The translations under genes were made by a program, and so were the position numbers. Source: Panorpa germanica (lineage: Eukaryota; Arthropoda; Insecta; Mecoptera; Panorpidae). Taken from it: a DNA stretch of 64,000 nt. Where the stretch lies: the NCBI GenBank assembly GCA_963678705.1, contig CAVMBN010000222.1, positions 806,001 to 870,000 of the forward strand. Direction: 5' to 3'. Positions within the stretch are counted from its first letter, which is position 1, and the number at the start of each line of letters is the position of its first letter. The notes beneath the pieces were generated by a model. That model did not search any database. It had not been told where the DNA came from and was given only the letters and a program-made list of their open reading frames with translations. Of this stretch, positions 53,060 through 63,790 are shown one piece after another.

Positions 53060-53809
53060 CTACCTATTTTCCTCTAGAATAATGTTTTCTAACGCCTTGA
53101 CGTGTTTTCTGATTGAGGCTGCAGTAGCTCTTAACTTAGTACTATTCTCAGAGGTGATAGCAGGAATTTTTAAAAACGCATTTAGATGATAAGAAATCAT
53201 TTTTCTTTTATTGTTATAGGCTGTGACTAATAAATCCCAACATAATTGATAATTTGTGGGGTCTAATGGAACTGATGCAATGGTATCAAAGGCCTCATCT
53301 TTTAATGAACGACGTAAAAGGTGTAATTTTTTGAAACTAGAATATTTAACCTGATTAAGGACTAAGCTTTCAAATGTGGCCTTAAACTCATCCCATTGTT
53401 CTATATTGCCGGAAAAAGTTGGAATGTTGATGGATGATAAGTGCATATCTTCATCTGAAAATACAGATGGTTTTGTGTCAGGGGTAGCTAATGTTTGATT
53501 TGCAATCGACTCGGAAGCTGAGATGATTTTATTGATAACCTTTCCTAAACTGTTGTATTGTTTATAGAAATCATTATTTTCACTATCAATGCGGTCTATT
53601 TCAGCTTGATCCTCAGTTTGTTCATGCATTTGTGCATGAACTCTATTAATCGAAGCCATTAATGGCTGCCAATGTTTATAACAAATTTTTATGTCTTCCA
53701 CATCGTAAGTGGATGGATCTGTTATATCAATGCCTTCAATTGTCTCGCTGCATTGTTTTAATGATAATTTAATACGATGTATTTTTGTATTTAAGATTTT
53801 TAAAGACAT
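53060..53809 (-). pseudogene. BEL/Pao gag part (fossil)
   Basis: A 249-codon stretch: a helical N terminus (KIHRIKLSLKQCSETIEGID), then SINIPTFSGNIEQWDEFKAT, FESLVLNQVKYSSFKKLHLL, RRSLKDEAFDTIASVPLDPT, NYQLCWDLLVTAYNN, the DUF1759 gag core. The Met at 53809 is a plausible gag start, since the family usually begins with such a helical segment. Confidence 0.88.
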
Positions 53810-53998
53810 TGTGAATGGAACTTTAAATAATCTCTATTGATATTTTTAAATTTAATATTTAAAAAATGATTCAAAATATATTATTATTGTAAATAATATT
53901 AGCCGTAGGCTATTACGTATATCACGTAATAAGATCTCTGTGCAAAATTCACAGATTGTTATTTTGGTTTGAAAAATGTGAATACAACGCTTAAGTAG

Positions 53999-54206
53999 GA
54001 ATAGTAATATTCCCTAAGTAATGCAATTGGCGTATGTGCTCTAAGAGTCATAGTCCAGTAATCGAACGTTAGATGACCTAATGTAAGAGGCTATACAATG
54101 GAATAGAGTATTCGCTACCAATGCAATTAATGTGTGTGTGTGTGTGTGTTTGCTCTCGTGGTCATAGTCCAGGAAAAGAACGTTAGATGACCTGATTGAG
54201 AGGCTA
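53999..54206. repeat. About 100-bp direct repeat in the BEL leader, with (TG)n
   Basis: Units 53999-54098 and 54101-54206 share GAATAG..TATTC.CTA, ATGCAATT, GTCATAGTCCAG, GAACGTTAGATGACCT and GAGGCTA. The second unit carries a (TG)9-10 run at 54131-54149, absent from the first. Confidence 0.75.
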
Positions 54207-54782
54207 GAAAGTGTTCAAAAAAACACTTGTACGAGCGCTATAGTATTGCCATTGCTAGTAAAGCGGTGATGACTTGACTAATGCGGCAAGGAATATTAAC
54301 TTCAAAAAACAGAAAAACGAATAAAGTCGATGATGCTCGAAAATTATCCTACAAAAATGATACGAACTTATGTTGGAAGTGAATCATTGATGGCCAAACA
54401 CCTTGGTATAATGGAATAACGATTAAAAAAGTGATATATGTATAGTTTGTAAAAAATATAAGATGTAACTGCAAAACCCAAAATAGAGGTAATAATAGGG
54501 ATAGGATGGGAATTATAAAAATGTTCAGGATTACCTTGACACCACTGGCGTATAGTAGCTCTCGTTTCAAGACTGAATCCAGTATGGCTGCAACTAACAC
54601 GTGTTTTCTGTGGTACTTGGCGCCAGAAAGTGAGATTTTTCTAGAATGTTCACCTTGCTTGATGAATCCTATGATGGGAATCCTTTTCAAAGATGACCAA
54701 TGTGGGAATCCTTTTCGAAGTTGTTCTAAAATGGTGTGAATCCTCTTTGAAGATGCTCAATTGTTGGATATCTGCTCTCGAA

Positions 54783-54876
54783 GATGATCAAATTTTGTGA
54801 ATCCGCTCTTGAAGATGGTCAAATTTTGTGAATCCGTTCTTCAAGATGGTCAAATTTTGTGAATCCGTTCTTCAAA
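54783..54876. repeat. 31-bp tandem repeat, three units
   Basis: GATGGTCAAATTTTGTGAAT plus CCGTTCTTCAA, at 54783, 54814 and 54845, with a few differences in the first unit. Related shorter units extend to both sides. Confidence 0.85.
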
Positions 54877-54975
54877 GTGATCAAAATGGTGTAAATCCGT
54901 TGATGAGAATCTTGCTTGAAGATGATCAAATGGATAAGAGTCTTCTTCGAAGGATCAAAATGCTGAATATCCGTT

Positions 54976-55108
54976 GATGAGAATCTTGCTTGAAGATGAG
55001 AATCTTGCTTGAAGATGAGAATCTTGCTTTAAGATGAGAATCTTGCTTGAAGATGAGAATCTTGCTTGAAGATGAGAATCTTGCTTGAAGATGAGAATCT
55101 TGCTTGAA
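54976..55108. repeat. 19-bp minisatellite, seven units
   Basis: GATGAGAATCTTGCTTGAA repeats seven times head to tail, one unit with a single T for G change. A separate unit lies at 54902. It lies in the BEL leader; since 19 is not a multiple of three it would rotate through frames, so it is not a coding repeat. Confidence 0.92.
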
Positions 55109-55301
55109 GATGATCAAATGGTCCATCCATTTCTTAGAAGGATCAAAATGCTGAATATCCTAGCTCGTATCCGGCTCGAAGGACCAAATGGACGGGGAAG
55201 TTTGGACCTATGGAGATCTATAAGCACGCGGTGGGCTTATCTGCGATCTGTTAGCGGTATCCAAATACTCGGATTGCTCGATTGCATCCAATTCCTTTGA
55301 T

Positions 55302-55317
55302 AGCGTAGATTGCGCCA
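55302..55317 (-). promoter_or_regulatory. BEL primer-binding-like site
   Basis: Minus strand TGGCGCAATCTACGCT. The TGGCGC start resembles known LTR-element primer sites. It lies upstream of the gag leader, at the expected side. The preceding LTR was not delimited. Confidence 0.45.
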
Positions 55318-56648
55318 AAACTCGTCGAAGGACCTTTTTGTTATTAATCACTTAATAACAATTTTTTATTTTTATACAGAATGTCAGAAAAGCAGCGAAA
55401 CACTATTTTTATACAGAAAACATTTATTATACAAATACACTGACGAATTTACAATGATGGATATTTGAATGAATCACTAATAGTATCGATGCTACGTTGA
55501 TTGTAATTCACTATTAAAAAATATCTTTATAATATTTAATCCAATATTAAATTTAATTATATTTCAAAATGTTGGCAATGTTTACTGTTCTAAGTGCGAG
55601 TTAATAATTTTATAATATTCTGATTTAATGTTAATTATAATTATATTTCAGGATGTTTAGCTATGTTTACTGTTGAACGTTTGAGTTAATAATGAATTTA
55701 ATAATGCTAACAACAAACATTGATGCTAGTAGCTGATTTGGTCCTAAAAACAAAGTGGTTTACCTTGGAACAAGGCTAGTATGGTTTGGTAGTCAGTACC
55801 ATGGTACAAATAATGATTTTGTTAGTTTATTAAATAACAACAACAGATAAAATAAAATATTTAAACAAAAGAATTTTTGGTGAATAAAAAACTAAATTAT
55901 AAAAATTAGATTCTAAATGAAATATATTAGTGAAGGCAAAATATCTATATTGAAATATAGATTGTGAATGCATTCATTAACACCTAATGTGGGATATAAT
56001 TTAGGATTAGATATAATTAGATTGTAAGAAATAGTAATTATATAGTAAAGAACTCTATAAAATAGGTTAGGAACATTGCTAATATTAAGTTATATTTAAA
56101 TGTTACTAGCTCCGTTTTGGAAATGATTTGTGAACCCCGTTCTTTTGACACGAGTCGCTTGTTACGACATGCAATGATGCATGGTCAACGGAGTGATTGT
56201 TAAAAATGGCTGATACGTAGATTTACACAGTGTGTATGGCGTCATTGGTAAATTCAGAAAAATGTTGTGTTAACTAGTTGTTAATGGCATTGAGAATTAT
56301 AATCAGTTTAACTATATTGCTAGGTGTAATATTAGTTATTGTTTAGACGTAAATAGTGTAGTTTGTGCATAAAAGTATAGTGTTAAATGTTAGGTTATTT
56401 TTATCATTATAAACGTTGTGAATGAAAACTATGTGCTATTTATACTACGCATTACTTTGTAATATGCAATCATTGAAAGGTCTTCAAACCTAAGCATTGC
56501 ATATAATCTAGTGATAATATTATTGTGAACTATTTTTGATATATTAACATTTTTGTAATATAATTGTTTTTCTTTGAGAAATAATTAAATGAACTATTAT
56601 TAAACAAAAGTTATGTGTTAACTTTATTTTTAATAAGCTAAATTGTAA
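55318..56648. other. AT-rich sequence with LTR ends, not delimited
   Basis: No open frame of interest. The left part probably includes the BEL 5' LTR (minus strand); the right end (TAAGCTAAATTGTAA) is followed by a plus-strand primer site, so a second, plus-strand LTR ends at about 56648. Near-repeat pairs at 55560-55610 and 55640-55690 (ATTATATTTCA..ATGTT.GC.ATGTTTACTGTT) suggest an internal duplication. Confidence 0.45.
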
Positions 56649-56668
56649 TTGGGGGCTCAACTTAAGGA
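56649..56668 (+). promoter_or_regulatory. Second primer-binding-like site
   Basis: TTGGGGGCTCAACTTAAGG after a possible LTR end. The first 13 bases equal the Gypsy-5 site at 48255. Confidence 0.5.
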
Positions 56669-56680
56669 TTGAAATAAGAT

Positions 56681-56788
56681 CAAAACAGCTAAAACCACAG
56701 CTGGTAATCTGTATAACACCCACTAAGGTGTAAGGTAGACCCGCAATTGGAAACGTCAACAAGGATAGGATTATTTGTCACCCCCACA
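56681..56788 (+). repeat. 108-bp repeat, copy 2
   Basis: Same length and same edges as 48146-48253, three mismatches by eye. It ends CCCCCACA and is followed at once by (TA)n, which fits an LTR end at a TA-rich target. Confidence 0.8.
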
Positions 56789-56818
56789 TATATATATATA
56801 TATACAAATATATATATC

Positions 56819-56882
<64 letters not shown>

Positions 56883-56884
56883 TA
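56789..56884. repeat. (TA)n microsatellite
   Basis: About 95 bp of TA repeats with few interruptions, between the 108-bp repeat and the minus-strand Gypsy region. Confidence 0.88.
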
Positions 56885-57000
56885 CACGAGGTCTGTTCAA
56901 AGAATGAAGTGAATTTTACAATTTCGCGGGCTACGTACATTCGATTATCGATTTTTATTTGTATTTTTTTTAATTTTAATTTTTCTATTTTCGTTATGTT
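56885..57000 (+). mobile_element. Possible mariner-like terminal fragment
   Basis: TA-CACGAGGTCTGTTCAAAGAATGAAGTGAATT resembles the outer inverted repeat of some mariner elements (a CGAGGTCTGTTCAAAA-type start after a TA target). Only this end is visible and there is no transposase, so the call is tentative. Confidence 0.35.
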
Positions 57001-57012
57001 GGTACACTCGTT

Positions 57013-57228
57013 TTAAACATATTTTGACAGTTTTACCTGTATAGCACATTTAATTTGTTTGTGAGAGGCATATTGGATCTTTTCCAATTCTTGCGCTAGG
57101 GTTTTGCAGTATTGTTCAATACCAATAAAGCTTCTTTCGGGAGGAGGTCTGTACATTATGTCACAGGGTAACCGTGGTTCACGTCCTATTAGCATAGGAG
57201 CTGGAGTATGCCGTGTTGTTTCGTGCAC
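57013..57228 (-). pseudogene. Gypsy-6 integrase C-terminal part (fossil)
   Basis: HETTRHTPAPMLIGREPRLPCDIMYRPPPE is the conserved 'H..T..TP...L.GR..RLP.D' region after the integrase core in gypsy-like elements. Confidence 0.8.
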
Positions 57229-57718
57229 CGTTGACCGATAACGCTAGTAGAAAAAGTGGTATTATCTTGTCCAAATTTTCTTGATTAGTATTGACACATT
57301 TCGACAGATATTCTTCTATTGTACGATTCTCAGTCTCTCAACCATGCCGTTAGACTGTGAGTGTAATGGTGTAGTTCGGGTTTTATGCATCCCTAGAAGT
57401 TTCGATATCTGCTGGAATCAGCGGCTTCAAAATTTCTTCCTTGATCCAAAAGTAGCTCTCAAGGAAATCCATAACGGGATAGTACATCTTGCACAAAAAC
57501 TTTTTCAAACTGTAATCGCTTCTTGATTCGGGATAGAAAATATTTAAGGCCATTTGGTAAAGTAATCCACCACGATCAACACGTACTTATTGCTGGTTCG
57601 GCTTTGTGGTAGTGGTCCTTAAATGTCCATTCGAACTCTTTTAAAAGGTGGTTCTATAGTGTAGGTATGCATTGGTCCTCGATTCCTTTGTCAGGGTCCT
57701 TTACTGGCAGTACAAGTG

Positions 57719-57964
57719 TCACAATTTCGACACCATCGTTCCACTGAGGCTCCGTAAAAGGACCAGTGCCACCTTTGCTTCACTTAAAAAACTATCGTGT
57801 ACTTGTTTCAGTATAGTCGGGATTAGCTTATTTAGTTCTATCAGTTGTCGAATGAGCGGCCTGTCGTCTTTAAAATGCCACAACAGGTATAGCCTTCCAT
57901 GATGAAGTTCTAAACAGTTCCACATAGACCAATATTCTTTTGCACGAGGACTATAGGCTGACAC
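57719..57964 (-). pseudogene. Gypsy-6 integrase N-terminal part (fossil)
   Basis: YSPRAKEYWSMWNCLELHHG, RLYLLWHF and LIPTILKQVHDSFLSEAKV mark the region between RNase H and the integrase HHCC finger, with the first finger histidine in VHDS. Confidence 0.7.
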
Positions 57965-58268
57965 CTCTGGCCATTGAGGACTAATTCCTGTCTTTCTTCA
58001 TGCCGCGATAAGTGACAAATTTTCATCTTCTTTCTGTTCTTTACCTACGATGTCACCCAGTTCATCTTCTGCTAGATCAGTCCCTTGTATCGAGCAATCT
58101 GCAGGTGGAGGCGGATCATTATTTACTGTTACTTAAGTTTCTTTAATTTTAGCCTTCGACCGCGTCAAGTATCTTATGGGAACGGTTGTTACTGGTTCTG
58201 GTATATAAACCTAAATGTTGAGCTCCAAATCGTAAAACACGTATTTCAGCAGACGCTCTACATGTGCC

Positions 58269-58428
58269 TGTTATTTTATGTCTATTTGGTATCGACAATA
58301 TCAGTCAATTATACAAGTAGTGCCATCTACCTTTAACTATGTAATACTGTATTTTTATATGAGTAGTAAATGTGAGATTTGGAATAAAGTTAGTTCGTAT
58401 CTGTGACTCAAGCGTTTGATTTATTAGA
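58269..58428 (+). repeat. Copia B 5' LTR
   Basis: 160 bp, TGTTATTTTATGTC...GATTTATTAGA; matches both Copia A LTRs with a handful of differences. Followed by GGTTATGGGCCCAG, the tRNA-Met-type primer site (58429-58442). Confidence 0.9.
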
Positions 58429-58526
58429 GGTTATGGGCCCAGTATTTTTTTAGTTTTTCTCGCAATTTTCGTGGACATTATTAGTGAAATAGTCTTTGCT
58501 GATTGAGATAAACTGTAATTAACACT

Positions 58527-61500
58527 GTGACTGTGAAAATGACGACGAACTATCATGTCAGTGTGCCTAAACTGAAAGGTCGGGAAAATTACAGTGAATG
58601 GGCTTTCGCGGCTGAGAATTTCTTAATTCTGGAGGGGCTGTCTGATTGCATCAAGTCGGAGACAGTACCAGAAGAAATAGGAGCAGCAGGTGACGCGAAA
58701 ACCAGAGCCAAACTTATTCTCACAAAAGATTCGTCGCTGTACGTACACATAAAAAAAGTACAAACGACCCATGAGCTGTGGAAGAAATTGAAGAACCAAT
58801 TTGATGACTCAGGATTTACGAGAAGGATCAGTTTGCTGAGGAGTTTGATTTCCATTCGACTCGAGAATAGTGTTTCAGTGACTTCGTACGAGACACAGAT
58901 AATTGAAACAAGCCAGAAATTGAGTGGTACGGGTTTCAACATTAATGATGAGTGGGTCGCATCGCTTTTGTTAGCGGGATTAACAGAAAAATATTCCCCT
59001 ATGATAATGGCGATCGAGCATTGCGGCATACCATTGACAGCAGACGCCATTAAAACAAAGTTGTTGGACATGAAAGAAAGCGAAAACGGTTGCGACAGCA
59101 GCGCTTTCAATTCCAGTGGTGTGTTTGCGAGTTATAAGAAGAACCGGAATGTTGGTGGCACTTCAACCAGAGACAATGTCCATATGTCAAAGTCAAAACC
59201 AAAGGTCATAACATGCTATAAATGTAAACAAACAGGGCATTACCGTAATCAGTGTACATTTTCGAACAAAAATTCAAGGAATACAAACAATAATGAACGT
59301 ACAAGTAGTAATGCGTTTAGCGCCGTGTTCTTGAATGGTGAATTTTGCAAAAGCGATTGGTATATTGACTCCGGGGCGAGTGTTCATCTTACCGCGAACA
59401 AAGAATGGTTGTCAAATGTGTCGCGGGATCTTAAGATTAAGGAAATTGTCGTGGCAAACAAAAATAAAATACCTGTATTATGCACTGGAGATATGCAGAT
59501 TACGACAAAGACGCACGCCAGTGAATACGATATTACAGTGGAAGGTGTATTGTGCGTACCAAAGTTGACTACAAATCTGTTGTCTGTTAGTCAACTTATA
59601 TCCAAAGGAAACAAAGTTTTATTTAACAACAATGGTTGTCAGATTTTCAATAAGGCAGGAGTAATTGTGGCTACAGCATGTCTGTTGAATGGTGTATATA
59701 AACTGAATATGTCTGAATATTGTTCAGCAACTGCAATGACTGTGTCCAGTGAAGTTTGGCATCGACGTATAGGTCATGTCAACAGCCAGTATTTGAACAA
59801 GATGCAAGATGCTGTAGAGGGATTAACAATTGATAGTAAGATTGATATGTCCATGTCATCATGTGTCGCATGCTGTGAGGGCAAGCAAAGCCGGTTGCCT
59901 TTTTCCAAAGAAGGTAGCAGAAGTACTGAGTTGTTACATATTGTGCATACCGATCTCTGTGGACTAATGGAAAATCGGTCAATAGGTGGTTCGAGATACT
60001 TCATGCTGTTCATCGATGATTTTAGTCGTATGACATATATTTATTTTCTAAAAACAAAGGATGAGGCGTTGAAATGCTTTCAACAAGACAAAGCAGAGGT
60101 TGAGAATCAACTTAATCGCAGGATTAAGATTTTGAGAAGTGACAATGGGGCAGAATTCTGCAACAGCAAGTTTGATGATTTTTTGATGTCGCATGGGATA
60201 GTACATCACAAAACAAACCCCTACACGCCAGAGCAGAATGGACTCTCGGAGCGATATAACCGGACTATTGTTGAGAAAGCCAGGTGTCTGTTGTTCGATG
60301 CAGGTCTCGAAAAAAGGTTTTGGGCAGAGGCTGCACTCACTGCAGTGTACTTACAGAACAGAACTGTGACTACATCCTTAAATTATAAAACTCCTTTCGA
60401 GATATGGACAGATAGAAAGCCTGATGTAAGTCACCTACGTATTTTTGGTAGCATAATTATGGTACATGTGCCAAAACAAAAGAGATTTAAATGGGACAGA
60501 AAAGCTGAAAAGTGCATCCTTGTCGGCTATTCTAAAGATGTCAAAGGGTACAGGATTTACAACCCGAAGTCTAATGTCATCACTACCAGTAGGGATGTTA
60601 TAGTATTGGAGAAGATAGAGACAGAGAATAATCTTCTGTAGGTACAGGAACATTTTTCAGATGATGTGAATACAGTTCCAGTAGGGGAAGAAGATTTGAC
60701 ACTTCAGGAAGATTCACATGAACAATCAGATAGCTTGAACATGGATGATAGTGGTGAAATGTATGTACTTTGTGAAGATGAAACATTAGATAGCTCAGAG
60801 TCTGGTGCAACAGACAGTGAAGACTCCATATTACTCAACAATGTCAACACAATAAGTGGTCCTCGGCGTAGAAAGCAGCCAGACAGATTTGGATTTGCAA
60901 GTGCTTGCATAGAAGATGACCAGATGTTCACGGGTGAGATATTGTTGCAAAAAGCCTTGGAAGGATCTGAGAAAGCACAGTGGTTAGCGGCAGTGCAGGA
61001 AGAGCTACAGTCGTTCGAGAAAAATAGTGCGTGGGAACTCGTAGATGTTCCAAAAGATGGTACTATAGTGCAGTGCAAGTGGGTGTTGCGAAAAAAGTAC
61101 GATAGTGAAAACAATGTGCGTTACCGTGCTCGTCTAGTCGCAAAGGGCTTTACCCAAAAAACATGGTGTGGACTATGCTGAAACATTTTCGCCTGTAGTG
61201 AGACATACAACTCTTAGACTATTATTTGCATTGTCTGTAAAGTTAGGTTTAGATGTCACTCATTTAGATGTTAAGACTGCGTTCTTAAATGGTGATTTAG
61301 AGGAAACCAATTACATGAAAATGCCAGATTGTTATAATAGTAGTAGTTCAGTTAGTAAAGTATTAAAACTTAAAAAGGCCATTTATGGACTTAAGCAGGC
61401 CTCTAGGGCCTGGAATAAAAAGGTAGATGATTGTTTGATCAGTAATGGTTATGAAAGATCAAAAATAGAGCCATGTATGTATATAACAAATAATAACAAA

Positions 61501-62012
61501 TGTAAGACCATTGTAACAGTCTATGTCGATGATTTCTTTATATTTTCCAACGATGAAACTGAAACTAAGAGCTTGAAACAGATTTTATCTAATAAGTTTA
61601 GCATTAAAGACTTAGGTGATGTTAAACTATGTCTTGGAATGAATGTAATCTTTAACAAAGATAAAGGATATGTAACTTTGAGCCAGCAAACTTATATTGA
61701 TCAATTATTGAACAAATTTAATTTAAGTGATTGTAAGGTTGTTGATACACCTATGGAGGTCAAATTAAATGTAAGTAAATGTGAAGTAGGTGTAAATAAA
61801 TGTGTGCCCTATCAACAACTAATTGGTAGTTTGATGTACCTGTCAGTCTTAACTAGGCCAGATACTAGTTATTCTATAAGTTTTTTGAGTCAATTCAATA
61901 ATTGCCACACTAAACAGCATTGGGAATATGCAAAGAGATTATTGAGATATCTTAAAAGAACTAAATCTTATGGAATAAAATATTGTAATGATGGTAACTC
62001 AGAAATAAGAGG
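58527..62012 (+). pseudogene. Copia B gag-pol coding region (fossil)
   Basis: Same parts as Copia A: gag with CYKCKQTGHYRNQC knuckle (about 59.2 kb), protease WYIDSGASVH (about 59.35 kb), integrase HRRIGHVNS finger and RSDNGAEFC core (59.76-60.5 kb), RT with YVDDFFIFS (about 61.5 kb) and the beginning of RNase H. Broken. Confidence 0.9.
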
Positions 62013-62038
62013 TAGGCTCTTGTTGTAAGTCCGTCGCT

Positions 62039-62716
62039 TTACTTTTGTAATTCCTGGATTATAGCGGTCCAGTCTCGTTCCTCGAGGTCCACCAATCGCC
62101 TCAAGAGATCGTCCATAGTAGGACTGGTATGAGAGGAAGATGTAGTGACGGCGCTCCTTATACGGTTCTCATCTTGAATATGGCTGACGGATTTTATTTG
62201 AAGCTCAGCTGCAATGTTCTCGTTTATGTTCTTTTGCTTAGCCAATATTATGGCCTCTTTTACTCTGCGCTCTCGTACCGCGTTAGCAAAATATTGTACC
62301 TTCTCATTTCTCAGTGTTTTGTTTAGGGCTTTGCCTGCAGCACGGTTCACCAATCGATCGATATCTGTCAACAGGTCTGCTAGCCTTTCTCCCAGGGCTT
62401 GTCTCCTGTTCACTAGTTGTGCCCAGTACAAAGGTGCGGGACTTTTTTCGCCATACCACTGGCATAGCATTACTTTAAGAGCCGTATAGCTTCGACGCTT
62501 GTCTGTGTTCATATTTTGGAAAGCGATTAGAGCCAAACCCCGTAACATGGCCGCTAACTGGCCTGCACAATCTTTGTCACTATAGCCAATAAACTCAACT
62601 ATGGCTGCGAATTGAACCTTATATTTTTGCCAAGAGATTGTTCCATCGTAAGGGGCTGCCTTGATAGTGCTGGTTTTTGCAATCGTAGTACCTTGTGAGT
62701 TTTGTAGAACTTGCAT
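62039..62716 (-). pseudogene. Gypsy-6 gag part (fossil)
   Basis: 225 codons: IKAAPYDGTISWQKYKVQFA, YSDKDCAGQLAAMLRGLALI and PAPLYWAQLVNRRQALGERL belong to the capsid region of a Gypsy gag found with this LTR type. A coiled-coil-like Gln/Glu-rich leader (LEKLQEQTEK, IIQEQTERSEERI) precedes it at about 62.75-63.15 kb. No zinc knuckle seen. Broken upstream. Confidence 0.8.
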
Positions 62717-63239
62717 CTTCTGGGCTAGTTATGGGAACTGGGCTCCTGACAGTTGCTTCCCACCTTTTCGGACGAGATCTTCCAATTCTTGTATTTTTGT
62801 TTTCGTGAGCTTTTGTCGTATAGTTACCGATTGAAGGCTTTGTGCCACATTATTTTCTATTTTATCTATACGCATTTCTAAATCCCTTTTGGATCCTCTG
62901 CAAGAATCTTATACCGCTTGCAACTGAACTTGGAACGCTACATTCTGTTTTTGTAATGCGTCTGTTAGTTCTTGAAACTTCTCGAATATCCTTTCTTCTG
63001 ACCTCTCTGTCTGTTCTTGAATTATTTTTCCTAATTCAACATTTTCTTCTAAACACTTTTCTGTCTGTTTTTAAATTTGTTTACTAATTTTTTCTGTCTG
63101 TTCTTGTAACTTTTCCAACTTAGTATTATGTTCCCGCATTTCTCGTTTCAAATCAGCGTTTTGTTCTTGCATCATCTAAGTTCTTTTAATAATTCCTCCA
63201 TTTTTGTTGCGTGTTGCGCTGTAAATTGTTTTAGAAAAA

Positions 63240-63790
63240 TTACTTTTTATAATTTTCTGGAAGGTTCTGGAATTCTCCGAAATTTTCTGGACCTTCCTCT
63301 TCGGAAAATCCTTCTTGCAGAAAATCCCGACTAGAAGTTTCTATAAATCTCTTCTCTCGGCGTGTGTGCGTAGCAGTTATTCTTCTATGTATGTGTTGTA
63401 GTTCTGTAGTTCGCCTGCGACTTTGGGTTCGTATAATTACCAAGCGGAGTTATTATTTTTACTATTTTGTCGCGTTGTAACTTATAAAAATTAAGAAATA
63501 GCCACAATTAAAAATTAAAAAAAGGATTTACACTTTTACAGAATTTATTTATTAACACAAAAACAATTACAACTACTTTATAATTATTTGAAATTACTGT
63601 TTATTATTTCACTGTTCACTTGTTAGTTTTTCTTTGGTAGATCTCTTGTAACTGACTGATTGTCGCACTCTGGGCTGCGACTCCTTTTATACCCTGGGCA
63701 GCAATTTAGTACGTATGCGGAAATACAGCGATAACGAAATAGAAGTGCGTAAAGGTGTGGCGCTGGGGATCAGTCCGGCAAAGGGCGATG
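63240..63790 (-). repeat. Gypsy-6 LTR-like sequence
   Basis: Minus strand, in order: GGTATAAAAGGAGTCGC, GTGCGACAATCAGTCAGT, AATAATAAACAG, ACAACGCGACAAAATAGTAA and AACTCCGCTTGGTAATTA, which match blocks of the solo LTR at 4823-5612 in order. The LTR ends are uncertain; the match fades left of about 63.4 kb and right of about 63.76 kb. Confidence 0.6.

Larger units (their letters stand above)
50922..55317 (-). mobile_element. BEL/Pao LTR retrotransposon fossil
   Basis: Minus-strand element. From its primer-site-like sequence (55302-55317) it reads leftwards: a long leader with minisatellites, gag about 53.81-53.06 kb (DUF1759), zinc knuckles near 52.85-52.65 kb (CLNCLRKGHNISSC, CNTCNKKHH), an A17-type protease near 52.56-52.1 kb (RALLDNGSQTSFI), RT-region pieces (TFDPLALLSPWVITCKLMIQ; FYVDIILTG) near 51.55-51.35 kb and an integrase C-terminal piece near 51.1-50.97 kb (PITPGHLLIGRQL). 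Family order and motifs are those of BEL/Pao. Broken and incomplete, with several breaks; no 3' LTR recognised at the left. Confidence 0.85.
58269..62012 (+). mobile_element. Copia LTR retrotransposon fossil (Copia B)
   Basis: Same family as Copia A, and very similar along its whole length (a few percent different by eye). It has a 5' LTR (58269-58428), a primer site, and coding sequence from about 58.53 kb through gag, protease, integrase, RT and into RNase H. At 62012 it meets minus-strand Gypsy-6 gag sequence, and no 3' LTR is seen. Incomplete, with a few further breaks. Because A and B differ slightly and sit in different surroundings, they are separate insertions. Confidence 0.92.
57001..63790 (-). 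mobile_element. Ty3/Gypsy LTR retrotransposon fossil, minus strand (Gypsy-6), holding Copia B
   Basis: Right part, from about 63.79 kb leftwards: LTR-like sequence with a TATA box (GGTATAAAAGG near 63.69 kb) and AATAAACAG, a coiled-coil gag leader, then gag to about 62.04 kb. Left part, 58.27-57.0 kb: an RNase H-integrase linker (EYWSMWNCLELHHGRLYLLW), integrase finger (ILKQVHDSF), core end (LHSQSNGMVER) and C terminus (RHTPAPMLIGREPRLPC). Copia B lies between them. The LTR is related to the solo LTRs at 4.8 and 20.9 kb. Broken, with many breaks, and not all of pol is recognised. Confidence 0.78.

Noticed and set aside
54976-55108. Regular short repeats considered as a CRISPR array
   Set aside because: Units are head to tail with no unique spacers, in a eukaryotic retroelement context.
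54926-55126. Frame with a repeated KQDSHLKARFSSSSKILIF pattern, first thought a repeat protein
   Set aside because: It is the 19-bp minisatellite read through three frames, giving a 57-bp protein period; no start or support for translation.
57281-57902. Plus-strand frames in the Gypsy-6 integrase region
   Set aside because: Shadows of the minus-strand integrase sequence.
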